A DNA stretch of 50,422 nt, from contig JAJTEK010000037.1 in NCBI GenBank assembly GCA_021299695.1, positions 1-50,422 on the forward strand. Direction: 5' to 3'. This document shows positions 35,687-44,446 of the stretch, one piece after another. The stretch comes from Pirellula sp. Lineage in GTDB: Bacteria > Planctomycetota > Planctomycetia > Pirellulales > Pirellulaceae. A model generated the notes under the pieces. It did no database searches, had not been told where the DNA came from, and worked only from the letters and a program-made list of their open reading frames with translations. The position numbers and the translations under genes were made by a program. Position 1 is the stretch's first letter. The number at the start of each line of letters is the position of its first letter.

Positions 35687-37003
35687 CTAATCCCCACGAC
35701 TCGATGCGAGCAAATGAGCCGAGGCCTTGTCGCTGATGTCCTTGCGACACCAAGCACCAGGCCACCGGATCTCCTTGACCGCTTTATAAGCATTCAGCTT
35801 GGCCAACGCCAAACTTTCGCCAAGGGCTGTGACTCCAAGCACCCGGCCTCCCGTCGTGACCACCTTGCCATCCTGCATCGCAGTGCCAGCATGAAAGACC
35901 TTCACGTCGGGAATCTCTGCGGCCGCTTCCAACCCTGTAATCTCCTGACCCGTGCTGTAAGGACCAGGATACCCAGCACTTGCCATCACCACGCAAATCG
36001 AAGGCCGCATATCCCATATCGGAGCGTCGATCTCTCCGAGACGTCCGTCGACGGTCGCCTCGAGCACGTCGAGCAAGTCACTCTGCAAACGCATCAAAAT
36101 CGGCTGGCACTCCGGATCCCCAAATCGAACGTTGTACTCGAGAACCTTAGGACCATTGTTGGTCAACATCAACCCCGCATACAATACCCCACGAAACGGT
36201 TTGCGACTCCGCTTCATGGTGTGAATCGTCGGTACCAAAATCTTGTCCTCGACCGTCTCGAGCAAGTCCGCATCGATCACAGGCGTGGGTGAATAAGCCC
36301 CCATACCACCGGTGTTGGGACCCTGGTCCCCATCATAGGCAGCCTTGTGATCCTGCGCAGGGGGCAATGGCAAGATCGTTCGACCATCGGTTATCGCCAA
36401 AACACTCACCTCTTGACCCTCGAGCCGCTCCTCGATGACCATCGGCAAACTCGCCTTGCCAAACTCCATCTTCCTGCCCATCCGGTCAATCGCCTCGAGG
36501 ACCTGCTCGCGCCGCGAACAGACAATCACACCCTTGCCGCTGGCCAATCCATCGGCCTTGACCACCAAAGCCGCCTTGTCCCGCTCCCCAGGATAACGAG
36601 CCTTGACATAGCGCGTCGCACTGTCGGCATCCAAAAACACCTGGTACTCGGCTGTCGGTACGTCGGCCTTTCGCAAAGCCTGCTTGCATGCCACCTTGCT
36701 ACCCTCAAGCTGGGCAGCGGCCCTCGATGGACCAAAAGCTCGTATCCCCTCCTGCTCCAACGCGTCGACCAACCCAAGTGTCAACGGCAACTCAGGCCCA
36801 ACGACCACAAGGTCGACCGACTCCTTTTTCGCAAAACGAACCAAACCAGCGATGTCGTCAGCCGAAATCGCAACGTTTTCTCCCTCCAGCGCCGTGCCGG
36901 CATTCCCAGGGGCGATCCATAAACGTGTAAGTCGCCGACTTTGTCGGATCTTCCAAGCCAACGCATGCTCTCGTCCACCATTGCCAACCACTAATACTCG
37001 CAT
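35687..37003 (-). CDS. purD: Phosphoribosylamine-glycine ligase (GARS)
   Basis: PurD joins phosphoribosylamine and glycine with ATP, the second step of purine synthesis. The 438-residue protein opens with RVLVVGNGGREHALAWK. It has the ATP-grasp core (ALVVKADGLASGKGVIVC, MVIEERLEGQEVSVLAITDG) and the family signature GGMGAYSPTPV, followed by RFGDPECQPIL. The length is normal. It is a single gene with no other pur genes nearby, and it is divergent from the cytochrome gene 185 bp away. Confidence 0.97.
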   Translation of the reverse strand: MRVLVVGNGGREHALAWKIRQSRRLTRLWIAPGNAGTALEGENVAISADDIAGLVRFAKKESVDLVVVGPELPLTLGLVDALEQEGIRAFGPSRAAAQLEGSKVACKQALRKADVPTAEYQVFLDADSATRYVKARYPGERDKAALVVKADGLASGKGVIVCSRREQVLEAIDRMGRKMEFGKASLPMVIEERLEGQEVSVLAITDGRTILPLPPAQDHKAAYDGDQGPNTGGMGAYSPTPVIDADLLETVEDKILVPTIHTMKRSRKPFRGVLYAGLMLTNNGPKVLEYNVRFGDPECQPILMRLQSDLLDVLEATVDGRLGEIDAPIWDMRPSICVVMASAGYPGPYSTGQEITGLEAAAEIPDVKVFHAGTAMQDGKVVTTGGRVLGVTALGESLALAKLNAYKAVKEIRWPGAWCRKDISDKASAHLLASSRGD

Positions 37004-37188
37004 CTCGTTGGATCACCTTATCGCCATTTGCCCACGGAAACACACACCCAGTTCCTCACTCACTGCGGCCAGCATTCTATTGGATTCCGAAAACTTCCCA
37101 AGCCTAAGGCGTTTTGCAATGAACTTTTCACCGATCTTTTCGGTTTGCTATGATACCTAAGTACCCCTAAAAACAGAGAAACGGCCCA

Positions 37189-38742
37189 ATGGATTTCACC
37201 CCTGGCAAAAAGATCGCTCTTGTGTCCTCAGCACCCTCCCTACTTGCCCGCCTTACGGCCTCTACCATCCTCCTTTTTTACCTAGCGGCATACGCTCCGG
37301 CCCAGGATCCGATCAACGACCCACTAGCCAATCCCACCGACGCTCCGAAAACCAGCGACCTCAAAGCTTTCGTCGACTCCCGGACTAAAAATCGTGATGC
37401 CATCGAAGCGAGCCTCCGAAGCCAATACCAAACTCTGCAAAATTCGATGTCCTGGAAAGCCAAAGCCGGATACGAACGATTGACCCAAAAAGTCTTCCTG
37501 CCCGCCGACTTCGACGAAGAAGTCCTCAAGGGCCTCGATGCTCTCGATCATCGATGGCCTTTTTTGGATCTCCCACTCGAGAAAAACACTCGACAAGCAA
37601 CCTGGCTGGCCCACGGCCTTTCCGCTCGACCCGAGGACCCCAAGCGCCCCCTGCAGTATGTCGTGACACCCACTGGCCAGTACGTGATGAACTGCTTTGC
37701 CTGCCACGGTGGGAACCTCTACGGCGCAAGCTATCCCGGAGCACCTAACACAACCTACGCCCTTGAATCCCTAACGGAAAAAATCCGGAAAACCAAGTTC
37801 AAACTCGGCAAACCTCTGGCACAAATGGACCTCGGCTCGATGGTCATGCCCTTGGGAACCTCCAACGGCACGAGCAATGCAGTCATGTTCGGCGTGGCGC
37901 TGATGAACTTTCGCGACGCGGATCTGAATATCCACACCAACCGTATCCCCGCACCCATGGTCCACCACGATATGGACGCCCCACCCTGGTGGCACTTCTA
38001 CCGCAAGTCCCATCTGTACATCGATGGCTTTGCCGAAAAAGGCCACAAAGGACTCATGCAATTCATGCTGGTTCGCCAAAATGGACCCGACAAATTCCGA
38101 CTCTGGGAAAAAGACTTTCGCGAAGTCTACCGCTTCCTCGAAGAACTCCGCCCCCCAAAGTTCCCACTGGCGATCGACACGGCGAAGGCACAAAAAGGTG
38201 CTGTGGTCTTCCAAGACCACTGCGCTCGATGCCACGGAACTTACCAATCCTCCGAGTCGACCAATCGAAACGTCGGCGAATACCCAGAACTCATGGTCGA
38301 TATCGAGGACATCAACACCGATCGCGTTCGCTTCGACTCCCTGACAGCCAAGCATCGCGACGCGTACGGCCAAAGCTGGTTTGCCGACTACGGCAAGCAA
38401 TCGACCTACACCCAAGTCGCCGGATACGTAGCCCCTCCCCTAGACGGAATCTGGGCCTCGGCCCCCTACTTGCACAACGGGAGCGTCCCGACCCTCTGGC
38501 ATCTGCTCCATCCCCAAGAACGCCCCAAAGTCTGGAGACGCATCGCGATGGGACTCGACGAAGAATCGATCGGATTGGTCGTAGAGACCCTCGATGAGGT
38601 CCCCTCCAAACTCTCCAACTCCGATCGCCGCTGGTACTTCGACACCCAACTCAACGGAAAATCAGCCCAAGGCCACGATTACCCAGACGAACTGACCGAG
38701 GAGCAAAAGTCCGATCTGCTCGAGTACCTGAAGACTCTCTAA
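37189..38742 (+). CDS. RoxA-like di-heme cytochrome c, exported
   Basis: This 517-residue protein has a signal peptide (LTASTILLFYLAAYAPAQ) and two c-type heme sites, CFACHGG (about 168-172) and CARCHGT (about 345-349). Between and after them lie family phrases such as PPWWHFYRKSHLYIDGFAEKGHKGLMQFMLVRQNGPDKF and, near the end, VAPPLDGIWASAPYLHNGSVPTLWHLL. These place it with the RoxA/di-heme cytochrome c peroxidase-like proteins of the periplasm. Substrate unknown; RoxA itself cleaves polyisoprene. Its stop interlocks with the DUF1501 gene (CTAA). Confidence 0.87.
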   Translation: MDFTPGKKIALVSSAPSLLARLTASTILLFYLAAYAPAQDPINDPLANPTDAPKTSDLKAFVDSRTKNRDAIEASLRSQYQTLQNSMSWKAKAGYERLTQKVFLPADFDEEVLKGLDALDHRWPFLDLPLEKNTRQATWLAHGLSARPEDPKRPLQYVVTPTGQYVMNCFACHGGNLYGASYPGAPNTTYALESLTEKIRKTKFKLGKPLAQMDLGSMVMPLGTSNGTSNAVMFGVALMNFRDADLNIHTNRIPAPMVHHDMDAPPWWHFYRKSHLYIDGFAEKGHKGLMQFMLVRQNGPDKFRLWEKDFREVYRFLEELRPPKFPLAIDTAKAQKGAVVFQDHCARCHGTYQSSESTNRNVGEYPELMVDIEDINTDRVRFDSLTAKHRDAYGQSWFADYGKQSTYTQVAGYVAPPLDGIWASAPYLHNGSVPTLWHLLHPQERPKVWRRIAMGLDEESIGLVVETLDEVPSKLSNSDRRWYFDTQLNGKSAQGHDYPDELTEEQKSDLLEYLKTL

Positions 38743-40274
38743 GCCAAAATCTCATGGGCGACTTGGCCCGCAACATCGGTAAGCCTGAAATCCCTACCGG
38801 CATACCTATAAGTCAACCGCTCATGATCCAAACCCATGATGTGAAGAATCGTCGCATGCAAATCATGCACGTGCATCTTCTTCTCGCTGGCATAGTAGCC
38901 GTACTCGTCGGTGGCTCCATAAGCAAACCCACCCTTGACACCCCCACCTGCCATCCACATACAAAATCCATGCGGATTATGGTCCCGTCCGTTGCCCTGG
39001 GATGTCGGTGTGCGGCCGAACTCTCCACCCCATAACACCAAGGTGTCCTTGAGCAATCCTCGCTGATCGAGATCAGCCAGGAATCCCGCAATCGGCTTGT
39101 CGACCTCAGCCGCATTCTTCGTATGCCCTTGGTACAAGTCCGAATGCTGATCCCACTGCACCTCGCTGTCGCTATGGGTAACCTGCACAAAACGAACCCC
39201 TCGCTCGAGAAAACGCCTTGCCATCAAGCACTGACGGCCAAAATTCTCAGTCACCGGATCATCCAGTCCATAGAGCCGCAAGGTCGATTGGGTCTCGGTC
39301 TGCAAGTCCTGAATTTCTGGCAAACTTGATTGCATCCGAAACGCCAACTCGAAAGCTCCAAGCTGCCCGGCAATCGAAGCCTCGTTTGGATAGGCCTTCG
39401 AGAAGTCCTCGTTCATCTTGGCCAACAAGTCCAATTGCTTTCTCTGCGAGGCTCGATCGAGACTCGGATGAACAATGTGCTGCACCGAAGCCTGCTTAGC
39501 CGGCTGACTCGCATTTCCAATCGGTGTCCCCTGACAATAGGTCGGCAGGAATGCCGACCCCCAATTGTTCACCCCTCCGTGCGCTAGGGTCGGACAGATC
39601 GTCACAAAAGCCGGTAAATCCTGATTCTCCGTACCAAGTCCGTAGGTGATCCAAGCACCCATGCTGGGCCTGACGAACTGGTCGCTCCCGGTGTGCATCT
39701 TGAGCAATGCGCCTCCATGGGCCGGATTGCTCCCATGAAGCGAACGCAACACGCAAAGCTTGTCGATGTGCTTGGCGACGTTCGGAAAAAGCTCACTGAC
39801 CGGCAAACCGCTTTGACCATGCTGCGAGAAAGCCCATGGCGACTTTAGCAAATTTCCTTGTTGAGCAAACACAACCCGAGGAAGCTCGAACGGTGGTGGC
39901 TTGCCGTCATCGCGAGTCAATGAGGGTTTCGGGTCAAATGTGTCGATATGCGAAGGCCCACCCTTCATGAACAAAAACACAATCCGCTTGGCGCGTGGTC
40001 TCAGATGCGGGCCGGTCGAAACCAACGGTACACCAGTCGAGGGTCCCGTCGGGTCCTGACCCATCGCTCTCGGCTCGCCCATGAGGCTTCGTAGGGCCAA
40101 GTACCCGAACCCCAAAGCCGTCGATTCAAGCACGCGACGCCTGCTTGAGGCCAGCAACACATTGCCCGCCGTAGGCGTCGAGCTCGACGGCATACTCGAC
40201 TGGAAATCCTGCGCAAGCCCACGAACGCAATGGCTCTTAGGGTGACCCGGCTCTTGCTGGCTTTTATGGAACAT
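38739..40274 (-). CDS. DUF1501 protein, Tat-exported
   Basis: This roughly 511-residue protein belongs to the DUF1501 family, which is very common in planctomycetes and distantly sulfatase-like. Visible family phrases are KRIVFLFMKGGPSHIDTFDPKP, ESALPxx-like HGQSGLPVSELFP, LARRFLERGVRFVQVTHSD-like sequence, LVLWGGEFGRTPTSQGNGRDHNPHGF and GGGVKGGFAYGATDEYG. A twin-arginine signal is likely (SSRRRVLESTALGFGYLALR). The start is ATG at 40274, or GTG at 40286; both overlap the end of the upstream PSD1 gene, so the pair is a translationally coupled operon. Function is unknown; a link to polysaccharide or sulfated substrate use is an inference from the family. Confidence 0.92.
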   Translation of the reverse strand: MFHKSQQEPGHPKSHCVRGLAQDFQSSMPSSSTPTAGNVLLASSRRRVLESTALGFGYLALRSLMGEPRAMGQDPTGPSTGVPLVSTGPHLRPRAKRIVFLFMKGGPSHIDTFDPKPSLTRDDGKPPPFELPRVVFAQQGNLLKSPWAFSQHGQSGLPVSELFPNVAKHIDKLCVLRSLHGSNPAHGGALLKMHTGSDQFVRPSMGAWITYGLGTENQDLPAFVTICPTLAHGGVNNWGSAFLPTYCQGTPIGNASQPAKQASVQHIVHPSLDRASQRKQLDLLAKMNEDFSKAYPNEASIAGQLGAFELAFRMQSSLPEIQDLQTETQSTLRLYGLDDPVTENFGRQCLMARRFLERGVRFVQVTHSDSEVQWDQHSDLYQGHTKNAAEVDKPIAGFLADLDQRGLLKDTLVLWGGEFGRTPTSQGNGRDHNPHGFCMWMAGGGVKGGFAYGATDEYGYYASEKKMHVHDLHATILHIMGLDHERLTYRYAGRDFRLTDVAGQVAHEILA

Positions 40275-43044
40275 AAAGGAACTCACTGCAAACCAATAGA
40301 TTGTGCGCTACTTGCTCCCAACGCGATGAGCTCTCGTCGGGATCACCCATGACATACTCCAATAGCCTCTGGCGCTCGTAAGGCTCAGGACGGCGTCCTA
40401 AGACCTCTTCGAACAACCAATCGATACGCCCAGGCGCTTCGCTTGAGTAAGCCTCGCTCCGCTCGGCAAGACGATGAGCCGAATCGACGATCCAGTCGGC
40501 ATTGATCAACACGAGCATCTGCAAAGATACCGTACTGGTGTTTCGACTTCCAACGGGCATCGTCGGATCCGGAAAATCAAATTGCTCCAAGAGCGAGAAC
40601 AAATGATTGCGGATGATGGGCAAGTAAGCCGTCCGGCGGGCGCTGTCGTACTTGGTATGGTCGATCGACGTGTGATCGAAGACAAACTGCCGATTCCTAA
40701 GCGGGACCGACTTTCCTCCCAACCGCAAATCCAGGCCGCCGGAGGCAAACAAGATCGAATCCCTCAGTTGCTCAGCCTCCAATCGCCGCGGGGAAAAATA
40801 CCATAGCAAGCGATTCTCCGGATCGGTGGCCAAAGCCGACTCGGGCTCGGGATGAACGCTCGACATCCGATAGCTCGCCGAACTCAAAATCAGACGATTC
40901 AGCTCCTTGATCGACCAACCCGATTCGATAAACCATCTGGCCAAATAGTCCAGAAGCTCCGGATGCGAAGGCCGATCGCCTAGGACGCCAAAGTTTTCTG
41001 TCGTCTCGACAAGCCCCCTTCCAAAATGCCACCGCCAAACCCTGTTGACGATCACCCGAGCTACCAAAGGATGACTTGGGGATGCAAGCCACCGAGCTAA
41101 CTCCAAACGGCCACTTGCCTGACGCCCAAAAATCGGCGCAGTGCCCGGAGTGATCATCACACTTGGAAACCCCCGTGGCACAAATTCACCAAGGTTCCGA
41201 TAGCTTCCGCGGATGTGGATCGCCAGTCCATCGACAACCCCTTTGTCACCGACTCCCATCGCGGACGATTCGTCCGGAGCGCTGCTCTCGAAGACCCTGG
41301 CGACTTCGGCCAACTCATGAATCTGCTTGAGACTCTCGTCATCCAATGCATGCTCCATCTTGGCCGGTATTGCCAGAAATCCACCCGCATCGGACAAAGC
41401 GATGCGAGCAGCCTCAAGCTCCGGGTCCTCAAGCCTCTTGATCTGAGGATCGGTTGACTTGGCCTTCTCCCACTCAAGCTCGACGCGTTCGAACAAGGCT
41501 AGATAGTGGGCTCGAATCCCTGCCATGTCCCCAAGGCCAGCCGCAGCATGCCATTTCTCGAACAGCGGTGTATCACGGTGGTTGTCTAAGTATCGACGGC
41601 AATTGGCTAATACACGAGGATGCAACCCAAGCTCCTGACCCGCGTTTTGCCACTCATTGAGGGTCGCTTCCGAGGTCAACGTCGATGCGATCGCTAAGTA
41701 GTCGGCTGCCTGCTGCTTGACCCTCTGACGCAACTTGCCAATCGCTTCGTTCTTGAGTTTCGTCCAAACCCCATTCTTCTCGGCGATCTGAGCTTCGATC
41801 GACTTGAGACTCGCTTTCTCCTCCTGGGTGGCAAACGAGATCTCGTTCCAGTGCTTGATCGCACCGTAGTTGCTATCGCCAAAGGTCTTCGTCCCCTTGA
41901 ATATCGCCGCAAGGGCGTAGTAATCCCGCTGCTTGATCGGATCGAACTTATGGTCGTGGCATCGAGCGCAACCGAGCGTCATGCCCATGAAGGTCTTACC
42001 GATCGTATCGATCTGCTCGTCGATCGTGTCCATCATCAGTTTGTCCCGATCGGGTTCGGCCAAAACCTTTGCCCCCAGGACTAAGTAACCCGTTGCTATC
42101 CTGCTCTCAAGACTCGCATCGGGCAACAGGTCTCCGGCGATCTGCTCCTCGATGAATCGATCGAATGGCTTGTCCTTGTTGAAGGCCTCAACCACGTAAT
42201 CACGGTAACGCCAAGCGTTCCCGTAGGCGATGTTTTCATCCAATCCGTTCGAGTCCGAGTAACGCGCCACATCGAGCCAATGCCGAGCGTATCGAATCCC
42301 ATACTGCGGAGAACTGAGTAAGCGATCGATCTGACGGTCGATCGCCTCGGGTGCAGTGTCTTGTTCAAAAGCCCGATATTCGGACGGTTCCGGCGGCAGC
42401 CCGATCAAATCCATACTCAAACGACGTAACAACTCCCCATCCGATGCCGGAGGGGCCGGACGAAGTCCCTTGGACTCCAATGCCTGCAGGACAAACGCGT
42501 CGATCGGATTTCGGCACCAATCGGACTGCGCCGGTGTCGGAATCGATACCAACCCCAAAGGCCGCATCGACCAAAAGGACTGCCCCTCCTGGATACTCAT
42601 CCCCTTGGGCTTGCCCAACTCATCCGAGAGATCCTCCGTGATTCCTCCGCCGGGATTCGTTCTAGGATCTGGGGCTCCCGACAAAATCCACTTCTCTAGT
42701 ATCGCGACCTGAGCGTCCCCAAGCCTCCCGCTCGGAGGCATTTGCAGGTCCGAATCTTGGTAACCCACCGCCCGGAGCATTAGACTCTCGGACGGTCGCA
42801 CCGAGTCGAAAGCAGGTCCGGAATCCCCTCCCCTCTCGATCCCCATGCGATGATCCAGTCGCAACCCCCCCTGATTCTCCATTCCGCTATGGCACTCGTA
42901 ACAATGCTCGACCAATATCGGACGAACCTTGGTCTCGAAATACTCCAACCCCTCTGCCTCTTGCGCTTGGCTACCGTACCCCAAGAGCAAAGTCCAAACC
43001 AAGCTCAAGCTCAAGAGCCATGTCCAACGGAGGTATTCACGCAT
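40264..43044 (-). CDS. PSCyt1/PSCyt2/PSD1 (DUF1549/DUF1553) planctomycete cytochrome protein
   Basis: This 926-residue exported protein has the full planctomycete order. After a signal peptide comes PSCyt1 with one heme c site, HCYECHSG (Cys48, Cys51, His52). PSCyt2/DUF1549 follows (NPIDAFVLQALESKGLRPAPPASDGELLRRLSMDLIGLPP, then RYARHWLDVARYSDSNG, and a CARCHDHKFDPI motif that is a second CxxCH). PSD1/DUF1553 closes the protein (ASPSHPLVARVIVNRVWRWHFGRGLVET, RPSHPELLDYLA, ILSSASYR, SPRRLEAEQLRDS). Such genes almost always pair with DUF1501, as here. An electron-transfer role outside the cytoplasm is likely; substrate unknown. Confidence 0.95.
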   Translation of the reverse strand: MREYLRWTWLLSLSLVWTLLLGYGSQAQEAEGLEYFETKVRPILVEHCYECHSGMENQGGLRLDHRMGIERGGDSGPAFDSVRPSESLMLRAVGYQDSDLQMPPSGRLGDAQVAILEKWILSGAPDPRTNPGGGITEDLSDELGKPKGMSIQEGQSFWSMRPLGLVSIPTPAQSDWCRNPIDAFVLQALESKGLRPAPPASDGELLRRLSMDLIGLPPEPSEYRAFEQDTAPEAIDRQIDRLLSSPQYGIRYARHWLDVARYSDSNGLDENIAYGNAWRYRDYVVEAFNKDKPFDRFIEEQIAGDLLPDASLESRIATGYLVLGAKVLAEPDRDKLMMDTIDEQIDTIGKTFMGMTLGCARCHDHKFDPIKQRDYYALAAIFKGTKTFGDSNYGAIKHWNEISFATQEEKASLKSIEAQIAEKNGVWTKLKNEAIGKLRQRVKQQAADYLAIASTLTSEATLNEWQNAGQELGLHPRVLANCRRYLDNHRDTPLFEKWHAAAGLGDMAGIRAHYLALFERVELEWEKAKSTDPQIKRLEDPELEAARIALSDAGGFLAIPAKMEHALDDESLKQIHELAEVARVFESSAPDESSAMGVGDKGVVDGLAIHIRGSYRNLGEFVPRGFPSVMITPGTAPIFGRQASGRLELARWLASPSHPLVARVIVNRVWRWHFGRGLVETTENFGVLGDRPSHPELLDYLARWFIESGWSIKELNRLILSSASYRMSSVHPEPESALATDPENRLLWYFSPRRLEAEQLRDSILFASGGLDLRLGGKSVPLRNRQFVFDHTSIDHTKYDSARRTAYLPIIRNHLFSLLEQFDFPDPTMPVGSRNTSTVSLQMLVLINADWIVDSAHRLAERSEAYSSEAPGRIDWLFEEVLGRRPEPYERQRLLEYVMGDPDESSSRWEQVAHNLLVCSEFLYVP

Positions 43045-43421
43045 AAAACAACCTACCGAAAGGGTTCACAAGTCCAGGGCTGACAAACGGATCTGACGAC
43101 CCGACCGCAGTCTGCGCTAAATCGCATGAGGTGATCTATTCTACCATGGATTCGACGCGATTTCGCCCAAGCGGTCAAAAGCATATTTGCCGATGCGAAA
43201 CTCCTTTCGAGCACGAGCACGAGCACGAGCACGAAACAAACAGCCCCCGAAACAAATCGACGTAGCCACTGAAATTCCTGAAGAACAGAAAATTCAAAAA
43301 CCACCTACGAACAACCCCCTACAATAAAATATACTTCTTTTCTCTGTCCCACGGTTGACCTAGCTTTCCACTCCAACTTTTCTCCACTCAAACCTTCTGC
43401 CGCACCCTCTTTTTTGCCATC
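43045..43421. other. Intergenic region with hexamer repeat
   Basis: This 377-bp stretch lies between the divergent PSD1 gene and the ROK kinase gene. It contains four head-to-tail copies of GAGCAC (43209-43232). A TACAATAAAATATAC stretch near 43319 could hold a -10 box for the plus strand. No ORF that I can support. Confidence 0.45.
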
Positions 43422-44446
43422 ATGACCCAACAAAAAACCACATCGGTCGATCAAGCCCAATCGCCCTATTTCTTCGGGATCGACGTCGGAGGCACAGGCA
43501 TCAAGATCGGCCTGACCGACGACCAAGGAGCAACGCTCGGGTACAGTGCGATCGATACGCTTGAACCCCAAGGACCGGCCGATGCGATGCGTCGCGTCGC
43601 GGAGGCTTGCCGCGCGATCCTCGATAAGCTCGGTCTGGACGCATCGCGTGTCGCTCGAGCCGGATTAGGCACCCCTGGTAGCCAAGACATCCGAAAAGGC
43701 ATGCTGATCGAACCACCGAATCATCCCCATTGGCATCATTTTCCGATCGTCAAATCCCTCGAAGAGTCGCTCAAACTCCCGGTGTCCTTCGCCAACGACG
43801 CCAATGCTGCTGCTTTTGGAGAATTCTGGGTCGGCACAGGGAAAATCCACGACAGTATGGTGCTTTTGACCCTCGGTACGGGAGTCGGCGGAGGGGTCAT
43901 CATCGACAACGAGTTGGTCGTCGGTCGCAACAGCTTCGGCGGAGAATGCGGGCACATGATCATCGATCCGAGCCCCGAGGCCCGGCTGTGCGCTTGGGGG
44001 GAGGCAGAGGCCATCTGGAAGCCTATGCGAGCGCCTCGGGAGTCACGGCCCGAGCCCGCGAGGAGCTCCAAGCCGGTGCCAAGAGCCTTCTAGCATCCCA
44101 AATCGACAAGATTACCGCAAAGAAGATCTTCGAAGCCGCCGAGCAAGGAGATCCCTGGAGCTTGAAATTCATCGAGCAAACCGGCGATTACCTCGCCATC
44201 GGTATTACCAGCATGGTCCACATGGTCGATCCGGGGCTGGTCGTCTTGGGTGGGGCTATGAACTTCGGTGGCCCGAACTCGCCGACCGGCCAGCGGTTCC
44301 TCGACTCGGTTCGCCGGGGATTCGAGGCCCGAACGTTTCAAAATGTCCAAGCTGGCACCCACATAGAATTTGCCAGCCTTGGGGCCGATGCGGGGTACAT
44401 TGGCGCTGCGGGAATCGCCCGTTGCGACTACCATAAAGCACTATGA
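43422..44446 (+). pseudogene. ROK-family sugar kinase (glucokinase-like), frameshifted
   Basis: Two frames together make one ROK protein of about 340 residues. The first part has FFGIDVGGTGIKIGLTDD (phosphate 1), RAGLGTPG, PVSFANDANAAAFGE (catalytic Asp region) and MVLLTLGTGVGGGVIID. The second part, in the -1 frame, has GRGHLEAYASASG, DYLAIGITSMVHMVDPGLVVLGG and the end ADAGYIGAAGIAR. The switch falls on a run of six G (43996-44001), inside the zinc motif CxCGxxGHLE, where the second Cys codon also reads Trp. Excess of two G would explain it; sequencing error, a recent mutation or -1 slippage are all possible. In the second frame the stop overlaps the lepA start (ATGA). Substrate is probably glucose or a related sugar. 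Confidence 0.85.
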
